Part shown: positions 16,614-25,522 of the stretch, piece by piece | How positions within the stretch are numbered: position 1 is the first letter of the stretch | Layout: the number at the start of each line of letters is the position of its first letter | Origin: Lachnospiraceae bacterium UBA7093 | Lineage (GTDB): Bacteria; Bacillota; Clostridia; Lachnospirales; Lachnospiraceae | Length of the DNA stretch: 64,000 bases | NCBI GenBank assembly: GCA_002492465.1 | Contig: DKYT01000007.1 | Location: 27,682-91,681, forward strand | Direction: 5' to 3' | The notes under the pieces: generated by a model | The model's database searches: none | What the model saw: only the letters and a program-made list of their open reading frames with translations | What the model was told of the DNA's origin: nothing | Translations under genes and position numbers: made by a program

Positions 16614-17459
16614 TTATACAAATCTCCTTCCTGTCAATTCCATAAACACCGTTTCAAGGCTGGGCTCTGTTGAATGAATCGTCTCCAGCTTCTCCTTTTC
16701 CAGATAATCCTTTAGAATCTCCGCCGCCCTTCTGTCGTTGGGCAGTTCCACCAGTTCTCCATCATAAAGCCGTATTTGCAGTTTCTTTTGATGATTATAT
16801 CTCCTGCACACCTCCTCAGGCTCGCCGTACTCCACGATGTTCCCCTCGTTTAACAGCGCCACATGATCACAGAGCTTGTATGCCTCCTCCATGTTATGGG
16901 TGGTTAAAAAGACCGTTGCCCCTCTCCTTTGCTCCTCCCGTATCAGCTTGTGAATTTCCGCCGCGGTCGCCGGATCCAGTCCGGTAGTAGGCTCATCTAA
17001 AAACAGCACCTCCGGCTCCGAAAGAAACGCCCTTGCAAGAGAAAGTCTGCTGCGCATTCCTTTGGACAGCTTTGCCGCCATGCATTTTCTGTCCTCAAAC
17101 AGCCCTGTTTTTTCCAACGCCATCTTTATCCGTTTCTCCTCCGCTCCGTATATCTTGGCAAACAATTTCAGATTATCATAGCAGGAAAGCCTTTCATATA
17201 ACCCGAACTGATCCATCATCATGCCCAGCCTTTGATGCACCTCCTGAATTTTTCTGGTATTTCTGCCCAAGAGCAGAGCATTCCCTCCTGTCTGCTCCAA
17301 CTGTCCTGTAAGTATTTTGATCAGCGTCGTTTTCCCCGCCCCGGAAGGACCCAGCAATCCGAATATCTCACCTCTGGTGACTTTCAGGTCGATTCCTCTG
17401 AGCACCTCTTTCTCTCCAAATTTCTGAACAATATGTTCCATTTCAATTGCATATTCCAT
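16614..17459 (-). CDS. ABC transporter ATP-binding protein
   Basis: 281 residues; ATG at 17459 with GGAGGAAAA upstream. Walker A G-P-S-G-A-G-K-T-T near 35-43, Q-loop region, signature L-S-K-G-M-R-S-R-L-S-L-A-R-A, Walker B V-L-F-L-D-E-P-T and the switch histidine in T-H-N-M-E-E-A-Y. The C-terminal ~60 residues resemble the extension of drug/daunorubicin-type (DrrA) ATPases. The start overlaps the DUF3021 gene by 17 bases. Confidence 0.93.
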   Translation of the reverse strand: MEYAIEMEHIVQKFGEKEVLRGIDLKVTRGEIFGLLGPSGAGKTTLIKILTGQLEQTGGNALLLGRNTRKIQEVHQRLGMMMDQFGLYERLSCYDNLKLFAKIYGAEEKRIKMALEKTGLFEDRKCMAAKLSKGMRSRLSLARAFLSEPEVLFLDEPTTGLDPATAAEIHKLIREEQRRGATVFLTTHNMEEAYKLCDHVALLNEGNIVEYGEPEEVCRRYNHQKKLQIRLYDGELVELPNDRRAAEILKDYLEKEKLETIHSTEPSLETVFMELTGRRFV

Positions 17460-17964
17460 TAAAATTTTCCTCCATTCTCCCTTTTTCCTCCTGCTGTGTC
17501 TGCTTTTTAAGGCGCTCCAGTGCCTCCTCCATCCGCCGGTTTTCCGTCCGTTCCTTTAGCGCCGTCACTCCAAGGCTTATCACAAAGCTAATCCCGAAGG
17601 AGCCAAAAAACATAACCCAGCAAAGCCATTCTCCAATGGGAAACCACTGAAAGTACCAAATATACACCATCATAATAATAAGCACGGAGCCGATCATGCA
17701 GCAGGTTCTGAACGGAACCCCCTTGTTTTTAATGACAATATCCGTAAAAAACAGGAAGCGAACCAATGTGATCCATACCGAAACGGACAAAAACTGCACC
17801 ATGGTGCTAAGCCTGATTCCTTCCTTTCCCAGGGCAAATATACTGGAAAATTCCTTGGCATCCTCTCCAAATAAAAGGCACAAAATATTCAGTACAATGA
17901 CAGTGAATCCAAATATTTTCATGACCTGCTCTATATATTCAATGATCGTTTTTCTCTCCTCCAT
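17443..17964 (-). CDS. DUF3021 family membrane protein
   Basis: 173 residues. Four membrane segments (about 17-32, 60-75, 86-105, 112-133) with a charged C-terminal coiled region (K-E-R-T-E-N-R-R-M-E-E-A-L-E-R-L). DUF3021 proteins are routinely encoded beside a stand-alone LytTR regulator and are thought to control it at the membrane. Here the ATG follows the LytTR stop with no gap, and GGGGGTG supplies the ribosome-binding site. That role is established only loosely; the sequence shows the pairing. Confidence 0.82.
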   Translation of the reverse strand: MEERKTIIEYIEQVMKIFGFTVIVLNILCLLFGEDAKEFSSIFALGKEGIRLSTMVQFLSVSVWITLVRFLFFTDIVIKNKGVPFRTCCMIGSVLIIMMVYIWYFQWFPIGEWLCWVMFFGSFGISFVISLGVTALKERTENRRMEEALERLKKQTQQEEKGRMEENFNGICN

Positions 17965-18405
17965 TTATTTCACCCCCAGTTTCTTTTTCAATTCTTCCGC
18001 ATACCCTCTGGAAACCATAAGCTGTTCCCCATTCTCCAGCGTAACTCTGATTTTTCTGTTGATATCCGCTTTTAACGACTTAATATATCGAAGCTGCACC
18101 AGACAAGATTTACTCGCCCTGAAAAAACCGCATTCGCACAGCTGCCATTCCAGCTCATAGAGCTTTAATTTGGATTCGTAAACCCCTTCGCCTGTATAAA
18201 TGAAAGTTTTCCGGTCCACCGCGTCAATGTAAATTACTTTGGACACATCCAACAGGTAAATTTCGTCTCCCTTCATTGCCGTCAGCTGTCTGTCGAGAAC
18301 CCGCAGTGTGGCAAGTATCTTTTCAATTTCCGGCGTCAGCCTGCTGCAGGAGATTATGATCTCCGTATCCTTTATCTTTTCGTCTACCTGAATTCCTATT
18401 TTCAC
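17965..18405 (-). CDS. Stand-alone LytTR transcription regulator
   Basis: 146 residues, GTG start at 18405 with GGGAGAGAG upstream; longer in-frame starts lack a site. There is no receiver domain. The LytTR DNA-binding domain occupies about residues 45-142: D-V-S-K-V-I-Y-I-D-A-V-D-R-K-T-F-I-Y, F-F-R-A-S-K-S-C-L-V and G-E-Q-L-M-V-S-R-G-Y. It heads the four-gene LytTR-DUF3021-ABC operon and probably regulates it. Confidence 0.9.
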   Translation of the reverse strand: MKIGIQVDEKIKDTEIIISCSRLTPEIEKILATLRVLDRQLTAMKGDEIYLLDVSKVIYIDAVDRKTFIYTGEGVYESKLKLYELEWQLCECGFFRASKSCLVQLRYIKSLKADINRKIRVTLENGEQLMVSRGYAEELKKKLGVK

Positions 18406-18502
18406 GGTCTCTCTCCCTCTTTCCTTCCAAAACATAGCATACCCCGGACTTCCAGGCAAGACGCCTGAACGCATGTTGCCCATATGGCTGCATCAAATGC
18501 CA

Positions 18503-18545
18503 AAAGACGCCGCAAATCATCTTCCCAACGATTTGCGGCGTCTTT
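18503..18545 (-). terminator. Strong terminator after the SDR gene
   Basis: A perfect 16-bp stem (18503-18518 with 18530-18545) containing GACGCCGC/GCGGCGTC, with a T run on both strands; it begins right at the SDR stop codon and ends that transcript. Confidence 0.9.
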
Positions 18546-19400
18546 CTATGCCGTTATATAACGATACAACGCCCATACGGTATCTTGAAAAAATATCCCC
18601 GCTCTTTCCGCCTTTCCCGTATCCATAAGCATATTGCGCACGATTCCATCCTCCCGGCGGCAAATCAGTTCTTTCTTTTCAAGCAGGGCAAAGGTCCGCC
18701 CGATCATTTCATACATATTTTCCGTAGAGGTGCTTCCAAAATTATAAACCCCCGGCGAAAGCGTCCATGCTTTCTCCATATTTTCAAGAATCTCTCTCAC
18801 ATCTGTAATGCCTCTGCTGGTATTCTGAAAAACCTGCTGCCTCCGCCCCTCGCAAAAAGCCGCCTTCAGATTTTCTGCAAACATTCCCTTCTGTTTGTTC
18901 CGGTCTGCTTCATCCGGCACGTCATACATCAGCGTAAGGCGCAAAATAACGCTGTCCGGATTTTCATTCAGGCATACCTTCTCCGCCTGCAGTTTGTGCT
19001 GCCCGTAAACCGGCAAGGGCTTCAATACCTCTTCTTCCCTATGAGGCAAATAATAGGTTTCTCTATTTTTCTCCGTCAGACTTTCTATATACACCTGATC
19101 CGAGCTGCAGAAAATCATCCTTGCATGAAACCTGGCACAGTACCTGGCGAGATTTTGCGTTCCCAGCACATTCACCTGAAACGACTTTTCAGGATCTCTT
19201 TCACATTCCGCCACATCGGAGACTGCGCCGCAGTGAATCACCACCTCCGGTTCAAATTTTCCAAAAACATCCTCCACCTGTTCTTCAAGGGTAAAATCCA
19301 TATTATCGCGGTATGCGGCATAGACCTTATGCTTTTTTTCATAGGCTTTCACCAATCTTTTTCCAAGATAGCCCCCTGCGCCTGTAATCAGAATCCTCAT
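18546..19400 (-). CDS. NAD(P)-dependent sugar epimerase/reductase (extended SDR, RmlD-like)
   Basis: 284 residues from the ATG at 19400, which places the Rossmann motif R-I-L-I-T-G-A-G-G-Y-L-G at the N-terminus as usual; a GTG at 19475 overlaps the upstream gene and lacks a ribosome-binding site. Other family marks are V-I-H-C-G-A-V-S-D-V, C-S-S-D-Q-V-Y and the catalytic Y-G-Q-H-K (YxxxK). Substrate is probably a nucleotide sugar or a similar compound. It follows the radical SAM gene in one operon and ends at a strong terminator. Confidence 0.82.
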   Translation of the reverse strand: MRILITGAGGYLGKRLVKAYEKKHKVYAAYRDNMDFTLEEQVEDVFGKFEPEVVIHCGAVSDVAECERDPEKSFQVNVLGTQNLARYCARFHARMIFCSSDQVYIESLTEKNRETYYLPHREEEVLKPLPVYGQHKLQAEKVCLNENPDSVILRLTLMYDVPDEADRNKQKGMFAENLKAAFCEGRRQQVFQNTSRGITDVREILENMEKAWTLSPGVYNFGSTSTENMYEMIGRTFALLEKKELICRREDGIVRNMLMDTGKAERAGIFFQDTVWALYRYITA

Positions 19401-19471
19401 TTCAAAACAGCCCTCCATTTTCTGTATCATATCTTTTCTTTTTATATCCCCGTTGCCAGCTAAATTGGAGT

Positions 19472-20344
19472 TCACATAAACAGACTGAGCTGCTCATAAG
19501 TTTCCTTTTCCGGGAATGTATGAAGATACTCAAAAAGTAACTCCTTATCGCTTATTATGCCATGTTCTCTGCATATACTGCGAAACAGCTTCATAAGTTC
19601 CCTGTTTTTATCGCTTGCAATTTCATAGGCATATCCGTATTTGCGCTGGTACACTTCCTTCAAGCCGGGAAAATGCCGGTCCAGCGCCCTATAAAAATAT
19701 TCCCGGTTTCCCTCCCGCAGGGTAAGCCCGATACCAAAGCAGATAATGCCGTAAACCTCCGCACGAATGCAATAATCTAAAATTCCCTCCAGATTTTCCT
19801 TTGTTGCATTGATAAAAGGAAGAAAGGGCGACATCCAGACCACCGTTGGAATCCCGTTGTCCCTGAAAACCTGCAATGCCTCAAACCGTTCTCTGGTGGT
19901 AGAAACCTCAGGCTCCAATATTCTGCACAACTCTTCATCATAGGTAGTCAGCGTCATCTGCACCACGCATTTTGCCTTTCCGTTGATCCTTTTCAGCAAA
20001 TCCAGATCTCTTAAAATTCTGTCCGACTTGGTCTGAATTGCAACTCCAAATCCATACCTTTCTATGATCTCCAGACATTTCCTGGTCAGTCCCAGTTCTT
20101 CCTCACAGTGCATGTAAGGATCGCACATAGCTCCCGTTCCGATCATGCACTTTTTCCGTTTTGAACGCAGCGCCTTCTCAAGAAGCTCCGGCGCATTCTG
20201 CTTTACCTCTATATCTTCAAAAGCATGATCCATCTGATAACATTTGCTGCGGCTGTCACAGTAAATGCAGCCGTGGGTACAGCCTCTGTAAAGATTCATA
20301 CCGTTTTTTGCCGATAAAATTCCTTTTGCATCTACAAAGTGCAT
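19472..20344 (-). CDS. Radical SAM protein, spore photoproduct lyase-like
   Basis: 290 residues; ATG at 20344 with AAAGGGGGAG upstream. The cluster motif C-T-H-G-C-I-Y-C is at about 22-29, preceded by G-M-N-L-Y-R-G, and G-T-G-A-M-C-D-P-Y follows near 68, the pattern of the SplB/Rv2578c-type radical SAM group. True SplB cleaves the spore photoproduct in UV-damaged DNA; this shorter group is widespread and uncharacterised, so the reaction is not assigned. It has a consensus promoter and leads the gene pair with the SDR. Confidence 0.8.
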   Translation of the reverse strand: MHFVDAKGILSAKNGMNLYRGCTHGCIYCDSRSKCYQMDHAFEDIEVKQNAPELLEKALRSKRKKCMIGTGAMCDPYMHCEEELGLTRKCLEIIERYGFGVAIQTKSDRILRDLDLLKRINGKAKCVVQMTLTTYDEELCRILEPEVSTTRERFEALQVFRDNGIPTVVWMSPFLPFINATKENLEGILDYCIRAEVYGIICFGIGLTLREGNREYFYRALDRHFPGLKEVYQRKYGYAYEIASDKNRELMKLFRSICREHGIISDKELLFEYLHTFPEKETYEQLSLFM

Positions 20345-20370
20345 TTTTCTCCCCCTTTATTAGTTTCCTC

Positions 20371-20399
20371 ATTATAAATTTAAATAGTTGCCTTGTCAA
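20371..20399 (-). promoter_or_regulatory. Consensus promoter of the radical SAM gene
   Basis: On the - strand TTGACA (20394-20399), 17 bases, TATAAT (20371-20376): a perfect sigma-70/SigA promoter 27 bases upstream of the ATG. Confidence 0.85.
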
Positions 20400-20471
20400 T
20401 TTCCTTCCTATTTACTTTTATAATCTCAGCCTGTAAAATAATATTATTAAAGGATAAAGGAGGATTCCCTT

Positions 20472-21896
20472 TTGTACAAATGTCCAAACTGCGGTGGTAA
20501 TCTGAAATTTGACATTGCAACCCAACAGTTGAAATGCGATTACTGTCTCACGCAAAAAGACCCATATGAAGTAACCAAAGAAAAGGACGCGGAAGAAAAT
20601 ACCCTCTTCGATGTAACCGTCTTTACCTGTCCTCAGTGCGGCGGCGAGATCATAAGCACCGACACTTCCGTTGCAGAGTTTTGCAGCTTTTGCGGCGCTT
20701 CCACGATTCTTGGCAGCCGCATCAGCAGAGAAAAAAGACCTTCCTATATTATTCCTTTTCAGCAGACCAAAGAAGCATGTAAACAGGCGTATATTACCAA
20801 AATGCGGCGCGCTCTTTTTGCGCCCAGTGAGTTAAAACACCAAAAATATATTGACGGCTTCCGTGGAATTTATATTCCTTACTGGACCTATACTATCTCT
20901 CAGAAAGGCACCATCCATATCAATGGGAGCAAATCCTACCGCAGGGGAAATTATCTTTATACAGACCAATATGATCTGAGCGGTGAACTCGACGCATGCT
21001 ATTATGATCTTTCCTACGATGCTTCCTCCTCTTTTTCCGACAACATCAGCGAAAAGATCGCTCCCTACGATGTAAAGGGAACAAAGCGGTTTACCCCTTC
21101 CTTTTTGAGCGGATTTTATGCGGACACGGCGGACGTTGACAGCTGCTTATACCAAAATGACGCCATCAAGCTTGCCAATTCCACCAGTCTGAATGCAATT
21201 ATGCGGGAAAATGCTTTCAAGGGTATTACTGTGACCAGTAAAAAGAATGACTTTTCTCTTTCTTCCTCGCTTAATACCATTTGCAATCCTCCGGAACGCA
21301 CCCTTTATCCGGTTTGGTTCATGTCCTATCGCAAGGGGGATAGAGTCGCATATGCTACGGTAAACGGGCAGACCGGAAAAGTCGCTGCCGATATTCCCAT
21401 AGATATCAGAAAATATCTGCTTGGCTCCGGACTTCTTGCCCTCCCTATTTTCCTGTTGCTGAACCTCTTTTTTACTTTTAAACCCACAGCTACCCTTGTT
21501 TTTTCCCTTTTGTTAGCCGCTTTCACCTTCCTTGTATATCTGTTGGAAATCAAGCAGATTTATCATCGTGATATGCGGACGGATGACCGGGGCTATCAGT
21601 TCCGGCAGTCTCCCAACGAACCGCAAAGCAAGAGCAGGAACACTGCTCCGGAAAGTATTCCCTCCACAGAACTTTTGAAATATGGCATCGGATTCTCCGG
21701 TTCCCTGGCCGCAATCATGATTGCCATACTGATCTTTGTCATAAACCCTGTATCGGATTTATGGTATTACGGAGGCGCTATTGCCGCTTTTGCCGGCATC
21801 CTTGTCACTGTTATGGCAATCATTCAAAAATACAATATCCTTGCCACCAGAAAACTGCCTCAGTTTGAGCGAAAAGGAGGTGATGACCGTGCCTAG
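20472..21896 (+). CDS. Zinc-ribbon membrane protein
   Basis: 474 residues, starting at a TTG (20472) with AAGGAGG nine bases upstream. The N-terminus has two zinc ribbons: C-P-N-C (4-7) with C-D-Y-C, and C-P-Q-C with C-S-F-C. A soluble central region with I-P-Y-W-T-Y follows, then four C-terminal membrane segments (about 315-350 and 395-445). The layout resembles the TFIIB-type zinc finger domain proteins of Bacillota. The last codons overlap the TPM gene, whose ribosome-binding site (AAAGGAGG) is inside this one. Function is unknown; a membrane quality-control or envelope role is a guess from the partner. Confidence 0.75.
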   Translation: MYKCPNCGGNLKFDIATQQLKCDYCLTQKDPYEVTKEKDAEENTLFDVTVFTCPQCGGEIISTDTSVAEFCSFCGASTILGSRISREKRPSYIIPFQQTKEACKQAYITKMRRALFAPSELKHQKYIDGFRGIYIPYWTYTISQKGTIHINGSKSYRRGNYLYTDQYDLSGELDACYYDLSYDASSSFSDNISEKIAPYDVKGTKRFTPSFLSGFYADTADVDSCLYQNDAIKLANSTSLNAIMRENAFKGITVTSKKNDFSLSSSLNTICNPPERTLYPVWFMSYRKGDRVAYATVNGQTGKVAADIPIDIRKYLLGSGLLALPIFLLLNLFFTFKPTATLVFSLLLAAFTFLVYLLEIKQIYHRDMRTDDRGYQFRQSPNEPQSKSRNTAPESIPSTELLKYGIGFSGSLAAIMIAILIFVINPVSDLWYYGGAIAAFAGILVTVMAIIQKYNILATRKLPQFERKGGDDRA

Positions 21897-22719
21897 ACCT
21901 ATCAGACAAATACTAATCCTGCTTCTGCTGATCAGCGGTCTTTGCTTTCCTCTGACAGTCCGCGCAGAGTCGGAGGAGGATCTTCAAAACGTTGCGTCTA
22001 TCCTCTGGGAAAATCCGGAAACAGGCTTTCATGTTCTTTTAGAGGATGATGCACAGCTTCTCAGCCCTGAGGCACGCGCCAGGCTGGCGGAAGAAATGCA
22101 GCAGATCACTGCCTATGGAAATGTTGCCTTTAAATCTATTTCCTACAACAGCTATTCTGCCTCCTTCTATGCAAGCGAATTCTATTATGATACCTTTGGA
22201 TCGTCAAGCGGCACCCTCTTCCTGATCGACATGGATAACAGGGAGATTTATATTTACAGTGACGGCGCTGTGTACAAAACCATCACAGACTCCTATGCCA
22301 ACACCATCACGGACAATGTATACCGCTATGCTTCCCAGGAGGAATATTACACCTGTGCTTCAGAAGCCTACCAGCAGATTCATGCACTTTTAGAAGGTCG
22401 TAAAATTGCACAGCCTATGAAATACATAAGCAATGCTCTGCTTGCGCTGATCCTTGCCGCACTGATCAATTACTTCCTGGCAAAGCAGCTATCCGGCTCG
22501 GCAAAGCCTTCATCCTCCGAAGTGCTGTCTGCCATTTCCACCAAATATGTGCTTTCCAATCCCCGGATACGACAAACCGGTCAAAGCAAGGTTTACTGCC
22601 CTTCCAGCAGCAGCGGCGGGCATAGCAGCGGCGGCAGTCACAGAAGCGGCAGTCATAGGAGCAGCAGCCATAGGAGCAGCAGCCATAGAAGCGGCGGTGG
22701 CGGCGGGCACCGTTTTTAA
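21889..22719 (+). CDS. TPM-domain membrane protein with Ser/His/Gly-rich tail
   Basis: 276 residues from the GTG at 21889, eight bases after AGGAGG; the ATG at 21883 is too close to that site. An N-terminal signal (L-I-L-L-L-L-I-S-G-L-C-F-P) is followed by a TPM-like domain (about 30-165) with L-F-L-I-D-M-D-N-R-E-I-Y-I-Y. A membrane segment lies at about 183-203. The tail is built of S-H-R-S-S repeats ending G-G-G-G-G-H-R-F, as in other TPM proteins with a terminal GG-rich motif. TPM proteins are linked to photosystem repair in plants and are uncharacterised in most bacteria. Translationally coupled to the zinc-ribbon gene. Confidence 0.78.
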   Translation: MPRPIRQILILLLLISGLCFPLTVRAESEEDLQNVASILWENPETGFHVLLEDDAQLLSPEARARLAEEMQQITAYGNVAFKSISYNSYSASFYASEFYYDTFGSSSGTLFLIDMDNREIYIYSDGAVYKTITDSYANTITDNVYRYASQEEYYTCASEAYQQIHALLEGRKIAQPMKYISNALLALILAALINYFLAKQLSGSAKPSSSEVLSAISTKYVLSNPRIRQTGQSKVYCPSSSSGGHSSGGSHRSGSHRSSSHRSSSHRSGGGGGHRF

Positions 22720-22750
22720 ACCGTGAATCCGGATTACCGTCTAGGCACGC

Positions 22751-22798
22751 AAAAAACGCTTCAAATGCCCATAGCATATTGGCATTTGAAGCGCTTTC
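22751..22798. terminator. Bidirectional terminator between convergent genes
   Basis: A 13-bp perfect stem (22757-22769 with 22781-22793, CGCTTCAAATGCC) with A/T runs on both sides, between the TPM gene (+) and the hybrid kinase (-). Confidence 0.88.
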
Positions 22799-22801
22799 TC
22801 A

Positions 22802-25369
22802 TTAATTCAAATAGCGATCCAGTATCTGCATAAGCCTGTTCATATCAAGAGGCTTCGCAATATGTTCATTCATGCCGCATTCCTTACTGCGCTGAATATC
22901 TTCCGAAAAGGCATCCGCCGTCATGGCAATAATAGGTAAATCTGCATCCTCCCTGTCCAAAGCGCGGATCTTCTGAGTCGCCTCGTATCCGTTCATAACC
23001 GGCATTCGGATATCCATTAAAATAATATCATAAAATCCAATCTCCGACTGGCTGAATTTCTCGAGACAAATTTTTCCGTTTTCCGCTCTTTCCATCTGGA
23101 AACCAACTTCACTTAAAATCGCTTCTGCAATTTCCCAGTTCAAGTCGTTATCTTCTGCAAGTAGAATGCGTTTTCCCTGAAATTGAACTTCCACTTCCTG
23201 GCTTTCTGTTTTTTCCTCTTCTTCTCCCAACATATATGGCTTAAGTCCCAGGAATAAATTAGATTTAAACAAAGGTTTCGAGATAAATCCCTGTGCCCCC
23301 GCTTCCTTTGCTTCATCCTCAATATCGCTCCAGTCATAAGCGGAAATAATCAAAATAGGAACATCCTCGCCTAAATGCTTTCTCATTTCCTTTGCCGTCT
23401 CTAAGCCGTTCATATCCGGCATTTTCCAATCCAAAAGCACAATCTGATAATCATCATTATCCAGATGGTGCTTTTCTACCATCTGAATGGCTGTGTGCCC
23501 GTTCAAGGCCCACTCTGCTGTAATTCCGATCTCCTTTAAGAAAAGCACCGCACTGTTACACAGATCCTGATCATCGTCAACCACCAGCATTTTCCAGGGA
23601 GGAAGCATCATGTTTTCCTCATCCACGGTAGATCTCTCCAAATCCAGTATAATATGGAAATCACTTCCCTTACCCGGGCTGCTCTGAAGTTCTATGCTGC
23701 CCTCCATAAGATCTACAATTGCCTTTGTAATCGCCATGCCCAGACCGGAGCCTTCTGTTTTATCTACCTGCTCTTTCTTTTCTCTGACAAATTTCTCAAA
23801 TATATCCTGCTGGAACTCCGGCGTCATTCCAATGCCATTATCCTTTACACGGAAGTGGTAGCGCACATAAGCGCTTCCCTTAGGAGAATCCTCCTGCTCC
23901 ATATAGACCTTGATTTCTCCATTTTCAGGCGTAAACTTAATTGCATTGGATAAAAGATTAATCAATACCTGGCTCAGCCGTACATTATCACAGTAAACAT
24001 TTTCTGTCTGTACTTTTTGAATAAAAATATCAAAGTGTTGATTCTTCGCTTTTACCTGAGGCTGGGCTATATTTACAATGTTGTTCATGGTATCCCTAAG
24101 GGAAACCAACTGCATATTAAGGGACAGCTTTCCACTTTCAATTTTGGACATATCCAGCACATCGTTGATTAAGCCAAGTAAATGCTTACTGGACAATGCA
24201 ATTTTCCCCAGGCAGTCCTTTACCCGCATGGAGTCATTGATATTTGCCTGGGCAATTGCCGTCATTCCTACGATTCCGTTCATTGGCGTACGAATATCAT
24301 GGCTCATACTGGATAAAAACTCACTTTTTGCTTTATTAGCACGGACTGCTTCCCGTTCCGCCGCATTCAGTTCGGCAAGCTGTTTCTGGGACATTCCGAA
24401 ATACAAAATAAAGATCGCAAGAACCGCGGCAAGCATAATGCCGCCTGCCACCAACATTCTAAGCTGGCGTTGATTTCCCAGACGTAAAACCACCTCGTTT
24501 AGCAAACCGTCGGGCATAACCGACAAAAGATACCACTCTGAATGCTGGAGATGGGTTAAGTACAGATGCTGGTGTTGACCCTTTATCGAAATAACCGTAC
24601 TGTAATTTTCCTTATTCTTCATAGCCGCTTCTAATTCACGCACATACTGCTCCGGCTCTTTTCCGTTATACGTTTCAAATTCTTCTCTGATACGCTCAAA
24701 ATAGCTATCCCGGAATGCTTCGCTGCTTCTGATGATAAAATCACCGTTTTTGTTGATAATATGGGAAAACAAAATAGCTTCTTTCTCATCCAAGGCAAGC
24801 ATCTGCGCCAGCGAATCCATCGGTATGCCAATCACCAGCACATCGCTGACTCCGCCGTTTTTCATGGGATAAGCCACCTCTTTCCCGAGCAAAAAAAGCT
24901 TTTCACCGTTTGCGTTGATTCCGCTGCTGATCCTTATATCGCTTTTTTGCAGCATTTCCAGCAATTCGCTTTGCTTCTCTGCCTCTATAGGCTCTCCATA
25001 GATAGTATCACGTTCTCCCTCTTTCGTGTAAAGTCCCAGGTATTTGAAATCTCTAATTTCCGCTGAAAGCCTTAATTCATCCCTCAGCTTTTCGCTGTCC
25101 CCCAGTTCTACAAGATTCTCCGACTCAACACGCCTGACAACACCATCCACCTGCGCTAAATGCAGATCTATGACCGACTCGAATTTGCGCTGAAGCTGAT
25201 TGCTCATCTCGGACATATAGATGTTACTGATCTCATTAATTGCCGCATCACTTCTATGACCCATTTCCACGCCAAGCCACAGAAAAACAACGGTACCCAA
25301 TATAATGAGCCCAATAATGCTGCCAATCAAAAATCTCTTTGTCCTTCTTCCTATGCTGCTGCCTTTCAT
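22802..25369 (-). CDS. Membrane hybrid histidine kinase with two receiver domains
   Basis: 855 residues. Membrane segment at about 12-34, an extracellular sensor to about 308, a second segment, then HisKA with S-S-M-S-H-D-I-R-T-P-M-N-G near 357. The HATPase region has N-A-I-K-F-T and G-S-G-L-G-M-A. The first receiver has V-V-D-D-D and L-L-D-W-K-M-P-D-M-N-G; the second has L-A-E-D-N-D-L-N and L-M-D-I-R-M-P-V-M-N-G. There is no Hpt domain and no DNA-binding output, so the phosphate must pass to another protein. The family senses small ligands outside the membrane. It has its own strong promoter and is monocistronic. Confidence 0.93.
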   Translation of the reverse strand: MKGSSIGRRTKRFLIGSIIGLIILGTVVFLWLGVEMGHRSDAAINEISNIYMSEMSNQLQRKFESVIDLHLAQVDGVVRRVESENLVELGDSEKLRDELRLSAEIRDFKYLGLYTKEGERDTIYGEPIEAEKQSELLEMLQKSDIRISSGINANGEKLFLLGKEVAYPMKNGGVSDVLVIGIPMDSLAQMLALDEKEAILFSHIINKNGDFIIRSSEAFRDSYFERIREEFETYNGKEPEQYVRELEAAMKNKENYSTVISIKGQHQHLYLTHLQHSEWYLLSVMPDGLLNEVVLRLGNQRQLRMLVAGGIMLAAVLAIFILYFGMSQKQLAELNAAEREAVRANKAKSEFLSSMSHDIRTPMNGIVGMTAIAQANINDSMRVKDCLGKIALSSKHLLGLINDVLDMSKIESGKLSLNMQLVSLRDTMNNIVNIAQPQVKAKNQHFDIFIQKVQTENVYCDNVRLSQVLINLLSNAIKFTPENGEIKVYMEQEDSPKGSAYVRYHFRVKDNGIGMTPEFQQDIFEKFVREKKEQVDKTEGSGLGMAITKAIVDLMEGSIELQSSPGKGSDFHIILDLERSTVDEENMMLPPWKMLVVDDDQDLCNSAVLFLKEIGITAEWALNGHTAIQMVEKHHLDNDDYQIVLLDWKMPDMNGLETAKEMRKHLGEDVPILIISAYDWSDIEDEAKEAGAQGFISKPLFKSNLFLGLKPYMLGEEEEKTESQEVEVQFQGKRILLAEDNDLNWEIAEAILSEVGFQMERAENGKICLEKFSQSEIGFYDIILMDIRMPVMNGYEATQKIRALDREDADLPIIAMTADAFSEDIQRSKECGMNEHIAKPLDMNRLMQILDRYLN

Positions 25370-25412
25370 CGCATTACCTCATCCATAACAGTTCTTTCCG
25401 TATATACTTAAA

Positions 25413-25441
25413 ATTATAATTGGCGTCCTGTAAAAAGTCAA
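25413..25441 (-). promoter_or_regulatory. Predicted promoter of the hybrid kinase gene
   Basis: On the - strand TTGACT (25436-25441), 17 bases, TATAAT (25413-25418), 44 bases before the ATG. Confidence 0.8.
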
Positions 25442-25452
25442 TTCTGTTACAC

Positions 25453-25503
25453 AAAAAACACCCTCCTCACCAAACGTTTCCATCTGGCGGGGAGGGCATT
25501 TCT
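25453..25503 (-). terminator. Terminator after the carbonic anhydrase gene
   Basis: CCCTCC/GGAGGG stem (25461-25466 with 25491-25496) with extra GC pairs; the - strand copy ends in GTGTTTTTTG. Confidence 0.75.
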
Positions 25504-25522
25504 CATAAGCCATCAAAACAGA

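Noticed and set aside
22610..22700. Periodic AGCAGC/CATAGG-type sequence
   Set aside because: It is coding low complexity for the Ser/His/Gly-rich tail of the TPM protein, not a DNA-level repeat.
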